DNA from: an uncultured Kordiimonas sp.
Lineage (GTDB): Bacteria > Pseudomonadota > Alphaproteobacteria > Sphingomonadales > Kordiimonadaceae
Length of the DNA: 64,000 nt
NCBI GenBank assembly: GCA_947500295.1
Contig: CANMRM010000001.1
Coordinates: 310,001 to 374,000, forward strand
Reading direction: 5' to 3'
Shown: positions 7,664-16,807 of the stretch, one piece after another
Layout of the letters: each line of letters starts with the position of its first letter
Numbering within the stretch: the first letter of the stretch is position 1
Made by a program: the position numbers and the translations under genes
The notes under the pieces: generated by a model
Seen by the model: the letters and a program-made list of their open reading frames with translations, nothing else
What the model was told of the DNA's origin: nothing
The model's database searches: none

Positions 7664-9549
7664 TGTTGCACCAAATAATCTGGAGAGGTCATGATCGTGA
7701 GGACGGCAAGCTGCGTACGGGCCATCGGGCCGTCATAGTCTTGATCGTCTTCGTCGGAGAGGGGGATCTGGCGAACCAGCTCGACAATGTCTTCCTTGGT
7801 CGTGTCGGACATTGTGCCGTAGGTGAGCAGCAGGTCGAGATGGTCCACAAGCGCTTGCGGATTGTTTGCAAGCGCTATTTCTTCTTGGTACCCGGCAATA
7901 AAACTTGACCGTGCCCGCTCGGCGCCGGAAGCGCCATTCAAAAAGTCGAGATCGTCTTCTATGTCACCATCTTCCAGATTTTGCGCTTCGTTGAACACGA
8001 AATAGGCCATGAAGTTGGTGTAACCTGGGATGCTGCTGGTTGTGACCAACTGCATTTCTGGCATTGTTAGCTTGCGTTTGCCGGTTTCGGTGCCGGGAGC
8101 TACATAGCCGGGGCGGAAGAAATTGAACACAGAGGGTGCACCATAGGGCTGCTGCGACAGTGCGTTCACTGCACCCGCCTCCCAAAGCATGAAGGTTACT
8201 TCCGGTGAAACAGTGCTTGCATCAAACGCACGAGCCCAGTTGGTAAAGCGAATGACTGGTTCGCGCACTTTGCCAAAGGTGTTCCCGGCATTGTCCGGAT
8301 CGGTTCGTGCGTCTTCATCAAAAAGGATTGCCGTAATTGTTGCCTTCATGTCACCGCGGCGACCGTCGCCGACGGATCGGCCATCGGGAAGGCTATATCT
8401 GCCTGCTTCGAAAGTATTTGCAACCCGTCGGATATAGTCGCCACTTGGGTGGCTGGTTACCAGGCGCTGAATGAGCTGGCGGCTTATGAAGGGGGCTACG
8501 CTTGGCTGGTTGAAAATATGATCAAGCGCCTGCTTGATACTTTCGTCTGCCGGTGTGTTTGCCGGGATTGTCAGGCCCAGAAAACTCTTTGGCTCGGTGG
8601 AGTGATATTGAGAATAGACCTGCAGGGGCTCATCGACTTCGCTCTCGCGATTACAGTCGATTTGCTCCTCCACATCGAAATATTCGCAACTGTAAGACAG
8701 GCCGGTGAACACCTTGGCGAGCCCGGTTACGTCACGATTATCGTAGGTCTCGATCGGGTTGCTGTTACCATCCAGTCGCTGCGTGCCGTCCATCTCCAGT
8801 TCATTGAGACCGATGGTAAACAGCTGCATCAGTTCGCGTGCATAGTTTTCATCTGGCATGCGCCCGGTATCCGGGTTGCCTTTGACGTTACCCATATAGG
8901 TAAGAAAATGTCCCATTGCCGGGGCATAGGTGACGTCTTCAATGAGGTCGCGGTAATTGCCAAAAGCATGGCGCACCAGAACGTCCTGATAATAGCCCAT
9001 TGCAATTGAATCATCGCCCAAATCGTCGTTGGTTTCGTTGGAGACCACGAGAATTTCAGAGAGGGCAAACGCGACGCGCTGGCGCAATTGGTCCGGACCT
9101 GTAATCGCATTATACCAGAAAGCAAGCAGCCCGCTGACACCGACAAGGTCGCCGGCATCGTCCTCGCCGGTTTCATCAAGTGCGATGTAGCTGCGGATGC
9201 GCGGCAGATTCAATGTTGCCGGCATATTGAACTGGGACATAACCCAGTCTGAAGGGGCGGTTCCAACAAGCGTATCGAGATCAAGCTTGGTGGGACCGAA
9301 CGTGGCCTGCGTAAGAAACCGCGCCGTGGATGCGCGCGTTCCAAATGCTTTGCTTGTCGGCTCGCCGGGGTCCGTTGGTGGCGGTGAACTTGGGGGAGGG
9401 TTGGTAGGGGGAGTGGACGGAGGATTCGTCGGTGGGTCGTCATCTATCTCGGGTCCGTCGTCGCCACCCTTGCAGGCAACAACGGCCAGTATGGCCAGGA
9501 CCGCCACTGCGGTGCGAACTATGCGGGGTATGAAACTTGACTCTACCAC
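7660..9549 (-). CDS. DUF1800 family lipoprotein (copy 2)
   Basis: A 629-residue paralogue of the protein at 3773-5632. I start it at the GTG at 9547-9549: AAGGAG lies 7 bases upstream, and the N terminus then matches copy 1 in length, with lipobox AVVAC again at Cys26. An upstream in-frame start at 9609 would add 20 charged residues before the signal peptide and has no such support. After the lipid-attachment Cys comes an acidic then Pro/Thr-rich linker, then the DUF1800 domain (RFLTQATFGPTKLDLDTLVG, RQRVAFALSEILVVSNETND, MGHFLTYMGNVKGNPDTGRM, ARELMQLFTIGLNELEMDGT and RQLIQRLVTSHPSGDYIRRV). It heads the operon with the remnant and DUF1501 copy 2. A Pho-box-like array lies about 200 bases upstream. 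Confidence 0.92.
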   Translation of the reverse strand: MVESSFIPRIVRTAVAVLAILAVVACKGGDDGPEIDDDPPTNPPSTPPTNPPPSSPPPTDPGEPTSKAFGTRASTARFLTQATFGPTKLDLDTLVGTAPSDWVMSQFNMPATLNLPRIRSYIALDETGEDDAGDLVGVSGLLAFWYNAITGPDQLRQRVAFALSEILVVSNETNDDLGDDSIAMGYYQDVLVRHAFGNYRDLIEDVTYAPAMGHFLTYMGNVKGNPDTGRMPDENYARELMQLFTIGLNELEMDGTQRLDGNSNPIETYDNRDVTGLAKVFTGLSYSCEYFDVEEQIDCNRESEVDEPLQVYSQYHSTEPKSFLGLTIPANTPADESIKQALDHIFNQPSVAPFISRQLIQRLVTSHPSGDYIRRVANTFEAGRYSLPDGRSVGDGRRGDMKATITAILFDEDARTDPDNAGNTFGKVREPVIRFTNWARAFDASTVSPEVTFMLWEAGAVNALSQQPYGAPSVFNFFRPGYVAPGTETGKRKLTMPEMQLVTTSSIPGYTNFMAYFVFNEAQNLEDGDIEDDLDFLNGASGAERARSSFIAGYQEEIALANNPQALVDHLDLLLTYGTMSDTTKEDIVELVRQIPLSDEDDQDYDGPMARTQLAVLTIMTSPDYLVQQ

Positions 9550-9750
9550 AGCCGGTCTCCTTGCTTCGGGTTCGATTTCTTCGGTCGAACGCTTGTTTCT
9601 TCCCGGCAACGGAGAGCAGGTTTATTTTATTCCCCCAATTTTCGATATTTTTTAAATGTCGTCAGTTTTGATGGCTGCAGCATGGAGGCCTGTCTGCCAA
9701 AATTCGGGTTGGATGTACCAAAGGTCGTGCCGGCGGCCGGAGGGTGCCAG

Positions 9751-9806
9751 TTGTGACGGCAAACTGTCATAAAAGTGTAACAATTTTTGTAACGCATGTA
9801 TAAAAT
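9751..9806 (+). promoter_or_regulatory. Pho-box-like direct repeats and -10 element
   Basis: CTGTCAT at 9764-9770 and GTGTAAC at 9775-9781 are 11 bases apart and together match the 18-bp PhoB box (CTGTCATAWAWCTGTCAY) at 16 of 18 positions. Related heptamers flank them: TTGTGAC (9751-9757) and TTGTAAC (9787-9793). A TATAAAAT -10-like element follows at 9799-9806, and the second heptamer takes the place of the -35, the usual layout of a PhoB-activated promoter. It points at the porin gene 160 bases downstream and could also act on the divergent DUF1800 operon. The rest of the 9550-9967 gap shows no gene. Confidence 0.6.
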
Positions 9807-9967
9807 CAGGACCGACGGCGGTACCGGTGCTGAGGATTCATCCTTTTCTCAAAAGCATTTTTCACCTTGCTGTCAGTCACTTAAGAACCCTGCGAGGCCT
9901 GAAAAAGCCTGGCAGTGAACCGCGGCACTGCACCATCTGATGCGACGCGAAAAGGGGAAACAGACGG

Positions 9968-11251
9968 GTGTTGGGGTTCAGCGCGACAGGTGTGATCGTC
10001 ATGTTGGGCATAATCATAGCGCGGCCGGCGAGCGCCGGGCACGAAGCAAAACACGCCGAGCACCAAGGCGCACTTCCCTTGGCCGCGGGGCCCCTCGTGA
10101 ACAGTCAGGAGAACGGCAGGCAAACTGCCCCGATGGCGCTGGTGGGCAGCTCCTCTTCTCCCGCCGCCGCTCCCTCTCCTCGTATTCGGGGTCGATTGTT
10201 ATTGGATGCACAAAGGGTCTCTGGCGACAACGGGTATTCGGATAGCGATTTCGCGATGGCGCGCTCTGCACGCCTTGGTGTTAGCGGCAGGATGTTGCAC
10301 AGGGGCGACTACAAGTTTGTCATCGATTTTGCTGGCAGCAGCGTATCCGTTGAAGATGCCTTTCTGGCTTTTGAGTACAGCGTGGGCGAGCTCAAGGTGG
10401 GTCATTTCAAGTCCGCAAATTCGCTGGAGGAAATCACGTCGCTGCGTCACACAACGTTTCTGGAGCGTGCTGCTTTCACCGATGCCTTTGAACTGGACCG
10501 GCACTGGGGCGTTGGCTACCGGCTGACAGGATCCCATTGGTCGTTTGAGGCGGGCGCCTTTGCGCTGGCGGCACCCGGTGATGCTTCCGGTGATGTGTTG
10601 GGAGCCGGCAGGGTGTTGGCCGCTCGCGTGACCTATGGTGGTCAGGCTCGTGGCACAACATGGATGGTGGGGGCCTCGGTCCGTCACCGTGACGCGGGCG
10701 AAGAGGCACTGCTGGCCTATAGCCAACCTGCGCACCTGAGGCTCAGTGAAACCTTTCTTGAAACGGGGCCGGTGGCAAAGGAGGATTTTTTTGTCGGTCT
10801 TGAGGGAGGATTGCAGGCGGGTGCCTTTTATGTGGCATCAGAGTGGGCGGGCCTGCGTGCAAAAAGGCATGGTGCAGACGGGCCGGACCCGGATTTCCAT
10901 GGCTATTATGTTGAAGCCGGCTGGTTCTTGACCGGCGAGGCCAAGCCGCTGAGCCCCGCTGACGGCGTCTGGAAGCGACCTCAAATCCGGCGCCCTGTCG
11001 CGTCCGGTGGCCCCGGGGCGTGGCAGCTTGCAGCCCGGTTTGACCGCCTCGATCTCACAGCGGACGGCATTTATGGCGGCGAGCAAAACACATACGTTCT
11101 TGGTGTGAACTGGTATGTGAATGAGCGCATCCGGTTCAGTGCCAACTATAGCCACAGCGCAATTCGGGACGCCTTCGATGCACCCGCCAACGGCCCAAAC
11201 GGCGCCAACGCGGTTGATGCCTTTGGGTTTCGCTTCCAGACGGATTGGTAG
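9968..11251 (+). CDS. Phosphate-selective porin O/P (OprO/OprP) family outer-membrane protein
   Basis: A 427-residue protein. A GTG start at 9968 gives a ~23-residue signal peptide (cleaved near ARPASA-G) and has AGGGGAAA upstream; the ATG at 10001 would leave too short a signal. The mature protein has alternating-polarity strands of a 16-stranded barrel: RIRGRLLLDAQRV, SARLGVSGRMLHRGDYKFVI, DAFLAFEYSVGELKVGHFKS, HWGVGYRLTGSHWSFEAGAF and GFYVASEWAGL-like strands. The C terminus (AFGFRFQTDW) ends in an aromatic residue, as Bam-dependent porins do. The VGHFKSANSLEEITS segment matches the family's conserved region before the third strand group. Anion or phosphate uptake is the family role; the Pho-box-like promoter upstream supports it. 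Confidence 0.85.
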   Translation: MLGFSATGVIVMLGIIIARPASAGHEAKHAEHQGALPLAAGPLVNSQENGRQTAPMALVGSSSSPAAAPSPRIRGRLLLDAQRVSGDNGYSDSDFAMARSARLGVSGRMLHRGDYKFVIDFAGSSVSVEDAFLAFEYSVGELKVGHFKSANSLEEITSLRHTTFLERAAFTDAFELDRHWGVGYRLTGSHWSFEAGAFALAAPGDASGDVLGAGRVLAARVTYGGQARGTTWMVGASVRHRDAGEEALLAYSQPAHLRLSETFLETGPVAKEDFFVGLEGGLQAGAFYVASEWAGLRAKRHGADGPDPDFHGYYVEAGWFLTGEAKPLSPADGVWKRPQIRRPVASGGPGAWQLAARFDRLDLTADGIYGGEQNTYVLGVNWYVNERIRFSANYSHSAIRDAFDAPANGPNGANAVDAFGFRFQTDW

Positions 11252-11273
11252 CTCTAGCAGTCCCGGACCAGCT

Positions 11274-12806
11274 TCAGACGCTGGTTTTGCGGTCTTCCCA
11301 GTAGGGATCGCGCAGACGCTTTTTGAAGATTTTGCCGCTGTCCTCGCGGGGAAGTTCGGCATGGAGGTCCAGCTTTTTGGGCAGTTTGAACCGGGCGAGG
11401 CGCTCTGTGAGGAAGGTGCGCACCTCTTCAAGTGTGACGGTATGCCCCTCTGCGCACTGTACCGCCGCAACGATCTGTTCGCCAAACTCCGGGTCGGGCG
11501 CGCCAAACACGGCGCAGTCCAGCACTTCGGGCATTTTAATCAGTTCAGCTTCAATCTCGGCCGGGAAGATGTTGGCGCCGCCTGAAATGATCATGTCTTT
11601 CTTGCGGTCGCTGATGAAAAGATAACCTTCTTCATCCAGGTATCCTACATCGCCGACAGTGGCATGCCCCGCAACGCGCTGGTCGACAAGCGACCCCTCC
11701 GCGTTGGTGTAGGCGAAATCACCAAACAGAGGCAGGTGTACATAGATGGTGCCAACTTCGCCCGTCGGCAGCTCATGACCGTCATCATCGAGGATTTTGA
11801 TTGAGCCCCCTGTCAGAATTTTGCCGACTGACCCGGGTTTGCGGATTGCTTCCTCGGAGCTGATGAGGGTCATGAAACCAAGTTCGCTCGCGCCGTAACT
11901 CTCATAAAAAATCGGACCAAGCCAATTGATCATGGCGGTTTTGACCTCGGTCGGCCAGGGGGATCCGGTTGAAACCGCGAACCGCAGTGCCGAGAGGTCA
12001 TAGCTCTCCCGCACCTCTTGAGGCAGCTTCAAAAGGCGCACCATCATTGTTGGCACGATATAGACATGCGTCACCTTGTGGTGGGCAAGCATGTCGAGGA
12101 AGGCGACGGGGTCAAATTTTGGCAGGATGACAAGGTCCATGTAACCGCTGGCGAGCGCAAAGGTTGCAAGTGCGTGCGGCGCGCTGTGATAGAGGGGCGC
12201 GGCCACCAGCAGCTTGTCACCCGGGCCTGCGCCCAGCATGTCGCGGGCGAGCCCCGCATACACCTGATACGAGTCCGGTGCGTTCGGGTCTGTGTTGCGA
12301 CGGATACCTTTGGGCCGGCCGGTGCTGCCCGATGTGTAAGCAAACATGCCGCGAAACCGAAGCGGGTCGCCGGTGTGCGGTGCTGCATCCGAGCGGCGGG
12401 CGACAAGGTCGGTGGTACCCTCGGGCAAGGCCTCGTGCCCCTCTAGTCCGTAGGATGTGCCAATTTCCGAAGGTGTAGGTACACACAGAAGAGGGACAGG
12501 GGGCAGCTCGTTGTGGTCAAGGCCCGCCAGCAGGTCGCTGTGACCAACAAGGGCGAGTGCACCTGAATCATCGAGAATATGGGCAATTTCGCTCGCGGTG
12601 GCATGCCAGTTCAAGAGGGCGTAGCGCGCGCCCAGCAGCCGACAGGCCTCGACGATTTCCATACAGAACACGTCGTTGCGCATCAGGACGGCGATCACCG
12701 TGTCTTCCCCTACACCAAACTCCGCGAGAACCGATGCGGTTTTGCGGGCGGCAAGGTCGAAGTCGGCGCGGTCAGTGCAGGTGTCGTTCAGGAAAAAAGA
12801 AGGCAT
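11274..12806 (-). CDS. AMP-dependent acyl-CoA synthetase/ligase
   Basis: About 510 residues. I prefer the ATG at 12806 with GGTGG five bases upstream; a GTG at 12815 would add three residues. ANL-superfamily motifs are in order: A3 phosphate loop YTSGSTGRPKGIRR, A5 FYESYGASELG, A7-like VGDVGYLDEEGYLFISDRKK, the A8 hinge DMIISGGANIFPAEIE, and the A10 lysine in LPREDSGKIFKKRLR. This gives the two-step reaction carboxylate + ATP to acyl-AMP, then acyl-CoA. The acyl pocket resembles bile-acid/fatty-acid or aryl-CoA ligases of proteobacterial catabolic clusters, but the substrate cannot be read. It is convergent with the porin gene and has no obvious operon partner. Confidence 0.88.
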   Translation of the reverse strand: MPSFFLNDTCTDRADFDLAARKTASVLAEFGVGEDTVIAVLMRNDVFCMEIVEACRLLGARYALLNWHATASEIAHILDDSGALALVGHSDLLAGLDHNELPPVPLLCVPTPSEIGTSYGLEGHEALPEGTTDLVARRSDAAPHTGDPLRFRGMFAYTSGSTGRPKGIRRNTDPNAPDSYQVYAGLARDMLGAGPGDKLLVAAPLYHSAPHALATFALASGYMDLVILPKFDPVAFLDMLAHHKVTHVYIVPTMMVRLLKLPQEVRESYDLSALRFAVSTGSPWPTEVKTAMINWLGPIFYESYGASELGFMTLISSEEAIRKPGSVGKILTGGSIKILDDDGHELPTGEVGTIYVHLPLFGDFAYTNAEGSLVDQRVAGHATVGDVGYLDEEGYLFISDRKKDMIISGGANIFPAEIEAELIKMPEVLDCAVFGAPDPEFGEQIVAAVQCAEGHTVTLEEVRTFLTERLARFKLPKKLDLHAELPREDSGKIFKKRLRDPYWEDRKTSV

Positions 12807-12972
12807 GGCATCCACCGGTTAAATTGGTCCTATGAGCACAAGGCTAATGCACGGTGCTCCGCTGATCAATGGTGGTGGTTCTTCAAAAGTTACGCCGCCC
12901 AACTTTTGTGCCTGGCAGGAATAGATTGCGTGCCTGCAAAGTGCCGGTCATAGTTTCCGTGAGGAATGACAC

Positions 12973-13587
12973 ATGGATATCGTTGAGGTAAATCGCTGGT
13001 TTCTGGCGGTGTTTTTTGCTGTTGTGGCGACTTTTTATGTCGTTCGCGTCACTTTTTTGAGCAAAAAAACACAGGAAATCATCACGCCGACCGGGCCGCC
13101 GGGCTCACTGCATTTCCGCATTCATATGGTGTTTCGGGTCTTCCGGGCGTTGATACTCCTGCTGTGCTGGCTCAGGCTTTGGTGGCCCGAAGCCGATAGC
13201 TACATTGGTGTCATACCGGCTCTGTGGACGCCTTTGGTGCTTGTTTTCGGGGATATCTTGATGCTGTCCGCCATGGTCGGCATTGTTGGTATAAACCTGT
13301 TCCTGAGCGACCGCTGGCGGTCGGGCATCCCCGAGCATGGGCCGGCTGAGCTGGTGACCGATGGCCCCTATCGTCTGTCCCGGAACCCCATGATGGTTTT
13401 GGTGATGGTGGCTCAGGCTGGGTTTTTTCTGGCGCTGCCCAGTTTGTTCTCCCTGATATGCCTGGCCGTGGGACTGGCAAGCGTCGTGATGCAGGCGACC
13501 CTTGAAGAGCGAGCGCTCGCGGCCCGTTTTGGCGACCGGTACAGCCAGTATCAGGCTCGGACACCGCGCTGGATGTTAGGGCGCTGA
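12973..13587 (+). CDS. Isoprenylcysteine carboxyl methyltransferase (ICMT)-like membrane protein
   Basis: A 204-residue protein with about five membrane segments (near residues 8-28, 52-68, 80-110, 135-165). The C-terminal half carries the ICMT/phospholipid N-methyltransferase signature: LVTDGPYRLSRNPMM, then EERALAARFGDRYSQY and a final RW. This is the SAM-binding pattern of the ICMT/PEMT fold. Bacterial members methylate small lipids or unknown acceptors; the substrate here is unknown. It is a single gene, divergent from the acyl-CoA synthetase. The 267 bases after it hold no gene I can support. Confidence 0.8.
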   Translation: MDIVEVNRWFLAVFFAVVATFYVVRVTFLSKKTQEIITPTGPPGSLHFRIHMVFRVFRALILLLCWLRLWWPEADSYIGVIPALWTPLVLVFGDILMLSAMVGIVGINLFLSDRWRSGIPEHGPAELVTDGPYRLSRNPMMVLVMVAQAGFFLALPSLFSLICLAVGLASVVMQATLEERALAARFGDRYSQYQARTPRWMLGR

Positions 13588-13854
13588 CGGCCTCAACCCT
13601 CTTTTTGCGGACGACACGTTGGCATGGGATTGGCCTTTGCCCGCGTATGGGTATGAATTTCTTCACAGAAACAACATTGTAAATCTGCCGGGTTACCCAA
13701 AGTCTATGTATAGCAATTATGTGCTTGCTCCTGACGTTGCGTTAGGGGCTAGTGGTCGGGCGCGCTCAAGGGAATGTTTGCGTGTTGGCCTATTTGGCAA
13801 TAGGCTCTTTTGGCAAAAATATGCTGGGCAAAACAGGCTTCGGGTTCGCTGAAA

Positions 13855-14928
13855 ATGGAAGACAAAAGTAAACTCTTGAACGAATTGAAAATCGACCGCA
13901 GCGAAGATGACGAGCCGGCGCGCCTCTCGTTGCCTGTCGTATTGGCCGTGGTTGTGGTTGCGCTTATGATCGGCGCTGGCGGCAGCTATGTTTATTTCTC
14001 GGGCGCTCAGTCTGACAGTGCGCCAGCTTCCTCCTCCTCCAATGCTGGAAATACAGAGCAATCCCAAACACCAAAAGCAGCATCAGCAATCGAAGCGGAA
14101 CCTGAAACAAGCCAGTCTACCGCATCGTCGCCCGTGTCGGCCCCTGTGTCTGACCGCCTGCTTAATGCGTCTGGTTACATCACAGCCCGGCGTATCGCCA
14201 CTGTGTCCGCGGAGATTATGGGCCTTTTGACCGACGTGCGCGTTGAAGAAGGCATGACGGTCACACGCGGGCAGGTACTTGCCACACTTGATGATGCTGT
14301 TGCCGGCGTCAATTTACAGTTTGCAGAAGCACAGGTGGCCGTCCAGGAAGCCCGCCGGGAAAGCATTAACGCCAACCTGGCCGAAGCCAGGCGTGTTCTG
14401 GCCCGCGTATCCGAACTGAATGCCAGCGACTTTTCAAGCACTGCGGATGTAACGCGCGCAGAGGCAAATGTCGCCTCCCTGGAAGCCCAGCTCAAACAGG
14501 TCGGCGCGGACATAGAAGTCGCGCGGTTTGAGGCGGCGCGCCAGCGCGAAAGGCTCAATGATCATACGATCCGGGCGCCCTTTGACGGTGTCGTGACAGT
14601 AAAGAACGCGCAGCCCGGTGAAATTGTATCGCCAAGTTCTGCGGGCGGCGGCTTTACCCGAACGGGTATCTGCACGATTGTCGACATGGACTCGCTCGAG
14701 ATTGAGGTGGATGTGAATGAAGCCTTTATTGGCCGGGTTGCTGAAGGCCAGCGGGTGGAAGCAAACCTCGATGCCTACCCAAGCTGGACTATTCCTGCGT
14801 CCGTGATCGCCATAATACCAACCGCTGACCGTGCCAAGGCTACGGTGCGGGTCCGTATTCGTATCGAAGAAAAAGACAGCCGCATCTTGCCCGACATGGG
14901 GGTGAAAGTGGCATTCCTGAGAACCTGA
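13855..14928 (+). CDS. HlyD/MacA-type periplasmic adaptor subunit
   Basis: A 357-residue protein. I start at the ATG at 13855, since the in-frame TTG 45 bases earlier adds an unlikely peptide. A cytoplasmic start of about 22 residues is followed by one membrane helix (LPVVLAVVVVALMIGAGGSY), a Ser/Ala/Thr-rich linker, the first lipoyl half (RIATVSAEIMGLLTDVRVEE), an alpha-helical coiled coil (about residues 150-225), the second lipoyl half (DHTIRAPFDGVVTVKNAQPG) and a beta-barrel domain ending VRVRIRIEEKDSRILPDMGV. It bridges an inner-membrane ABC exporter to the outer membrane. It heads a four-gene operon with ATPase and two permeases, at 31-, -4- and 10-base spacing. Confidence 0.88.
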   Translation: MEDKSKLLNELKIDRSEDDEPARLSLPVVLAVVVVALMIGAGGSYVYFSGAQSDSAPASSSSNAGNTEQSQTPKAASAIEAEPETSQSTASSPVSAPVSDRLLNASGYITARRIATVSAEIMGLLTDVRVEEGMTVTRGQVLATLDDAVAGVNLQFAEAQVAVQEARRESINANLAEARRVLARVSELNASDFSSTADVTRAEANVASLEAQLKQVGADIEVARFEAARQRERLNDHTIRAPFDGVVTVKNAQPGEIVSPSSAGGGFTRTGICTIVDMDSLEIEVDVNEAFIGRVAEGQRVEANLDAYPSWTIPASVIAIIPTADRAKATVRVRIRIEEKDSRILPDMGVKVAFLRT

Positions 14929-14959
14929 TAGAGCCCGGCAGAGGGTATGGGAGATAAGC

Positions 14960-15649
14960 ATGAGCGTTTTGTTTGAGCTTAAGAATGTCGTCAAAGGATT
15001 CGTTAAGGGCAAAGAAAAAATCAGCATTTTCGAAGACCTCAACATGACCATTGAAGAAGGCGACTTCGTTGCGATCATGGGTCCATCCGGGTCCGGTAAA
15101 ACAACCCTCCTCAATATGCTCGGGGGTGTGGATCAGCCAACGGGCGGTGAGGTCTGGTTTGATGGTGAGCGCATCGACAGTCTTTCGGAAGGCAATCTCG
15201 CTAAATGGCGCGCGAACAATGTTGGCTTCATCTTCCAGTTCTATAACCTGATGCCGATGCTGAATGCGGCGCGCAATGTCGAGCTGCCGCTGTTGTTGAC
15301 CAAACTCAGTGGCAAGCAGCGAAAAAAGAATGTTGAAACTGCCCTGACGCTGGTTGAACTTGCCGACCGCGCCAAGCATATGCCGAGCGAAATGTCCGGT
15401 GGTCAGCAGCAACGGGTTGCCATCGCGCGCGCCATCGTTTCCGACCCTAAACTGCTGTTGTGTGACGAACCAACCGGTGACCTTGACCGGGCGACGGCTG
15501 ACGAGATCCTGAGGATGCTCCAGCTCCTGAACCAGAAATTCAACAAAACCATTGTCATGGTAACGCACGACCCGGCAGCCGCTAAATACGCCAAGCGTAC
15601 CATCCACCTGGACAAGGGTGAGTTTGTCGAGGAGGAGCTGGTGGCATGA
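14960..15649 (+). CDS. ABC transporter ATP-binding protein, MacB/LolD type
   Basis: A 229-residue nucleotide-binding subunit. It has Walker A GPSGSGKTT, Q-loop FIFQFYNLMP, a signature with MSGGQQQR in place of LSGGQ, Walker B LLLCDEPTGDLD, and a H-loop in MVTHDPA. The start ATG has GGGAGA upstream. The stop overlaps the permease start by four bases (ATGA). The PTGDLD D-loop and the short length place it with the LolD/MacB/FtsE group, whose ATPases drive mechanotransmission rather than classic substrate translocation. It works with the two FtsX-type permeases that follow and the adaptor before it. Confidence 0.93.
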   Translation: MSVLFELKNVVKGFVKGKEKISIFEDLNMTIEEGDFVAIMGPSGSGKTTLLNMLGGVDQPTGGEVWFDGERIDSLSEGNLAKWRANNVGFIFQFYNLMPMLNAARNVELPLLLTKLSGKQRKKNVETALTLVELADRAKHMPSEMSGGQQQRVAIARAIVSDPKLLLCDEPTGDLDRATADEILRMLQLLNQKFNKTIVMVTHDPAAAKYAKRTIHLDKGEFVEEELVA

Positions 15650-16797
15650 AGGATCTCTTCCTCGTCTTCAAAAATCTGACCCGGAAACCGCTCCGGCTCT
15701 TTCTCACCATGTTCGCGACGTTTGTTGCGTTTCTCATCTACGGCACACTTACCACTTTTGAAGACGCGATTGATGCTGGTGTTGAGCTCTCTGCAGATGA
15801 CCGGCTGGTGGTGGTGAACAAAATCAATTTCACGCAGCCATTGCCGATCTCTTACGTCAATCGAGTTGAGGCGCTGTCAAATATCACTGGTGTCACACAT
15901 CTAAACTGGTTTGGTGGATATTATCAGGACCCGCAGCAGCAGGTGATTACATTTGCAGCAGACCCGGAAAGCTTCCTGACGGTTTACAATGAACTGCTGC
16001 TGTCTGACGAAGAACGCACGGCATGGCTGCAAAACCGGCAGGGTCTCATTGTTGGCGAAGCCCTTGCTGATCAGTATGGCTGGAAAGTTGGAGACCGCAT
16101 CCCGCTCAACTCCAATATCTTTTCGCAGGCAGATGGCAGCTCAGCCTGGGAATTTGATGTGGTGGGCGTCTTTACGGGTACTGACGAACAAGCCAACACC
16201 GCAGCAACCTATTTCCATTATGACTATTTCAATGAAACGCAGACTTTCGGTCGGGACTATATCGGTTTCATGGGCGTGCGGACATCCGACCCGCAGCTGA
16301 ACGAGCAAGTGATCAAATCCATTGACGACATGTTTGCCAATACCCCGTTTGAAACTGAAACGGTGCCTGAGAAAACCTTCAACAAGGCCTTCATCGAGCA
16401 AATCGGTAACCTCAGCCTGATCCTGGGGGCGGTGGTGTTTGCCGCTTTCTTTATCATTCTGGTCATTGTTGGCAATTCAATGGTGCTTGCGGTGCGCGAG
16501 CGCACTGGAGAAATTGGCGTGTTGAAAACGCTGGGGTTCAGGTCGGAGCGCATTTTTGTCATGGTTCTGGCGGAATCACTTTTGCTGGCGATTGCCAGTG
16601 GTGCGCTCGGTTTGTTTGTGACAAGCCTCGTGGTGAATATTTTGAACAGCATTCCACAGCTGCCGGTGATGGTTCTGAGCACAGACATTATCCTTCAGGC
16701 CTTTGGCATCATGGTGCTTCTGGGATTGATCACGGGTATCATTCCGGCGGTGAATGCCCTCCGCCTCAACATCATTACAGCGCTGTCGCGGCAATAG
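15646..16797 (+). CDS. FtsX/MacB-type ABC permease (first of pair)
   Basis: A 383-residue permease with the four-helix MacB topology: an N-terminal helix (residues ~17-38), a periplasmic core domain of about 200 residues with the VGDRIPLNSNIFS and WEFDVVGVF elements, then three helices (ILGAVVFAAFFIILVIVGNS, LAESLLLAIASGALGLFVTS, IILQAFGIMVLLGLITGIIP). The stretch VRERTGEIGVLKTLGFRSER after the second helix is the conserved coupling region that docks the ATPase. It is translationally coupled to the ATPase gene. It probably forms a heterodimer with the next permease. Confidence 0.9.
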   Translation: MKDLFLVFKNLTRKPLRLFLTMFATFVAFLIYGTLTTFEDAIDAGVELSADDRLVVVNKINFTQPLPISYVNRVEALSNITGVTHLNWFGGYYQDPQQQVITFAADPESFLTVYNELLLSDEERTAWLQNRQGLIVGEALADQYGWKVGDRIPLNSNIFSQADGSSAWEFDVVGVFTGTDEQANTAATYFHYDYFNETQTFGRDYIGFMGVRTSDPQLNEQVIKSIDDMFANTPFETETVPEKTFNKAFIEQIGNLSLILGAVVFAAFFIILVIVGNSMVLAVRERTGEIGVLKTLGFRSERIFVMVLAESLLLAIASGALGLFVTSLVVNILNSIPQLPVMVLSTDIILQAFGIMVLLGLITGIIPAVNALRLNIITALSRQ

Positions 16798-16807
16798 GAG
16801 GCAAAAA

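Noticed and set aside
13619-13852. Possible small gene before the MacAB-like operon
   Set aside because: The 77-residue frame has no domain or ribosome-binding site and overlaps the leader of the adaptor gene.
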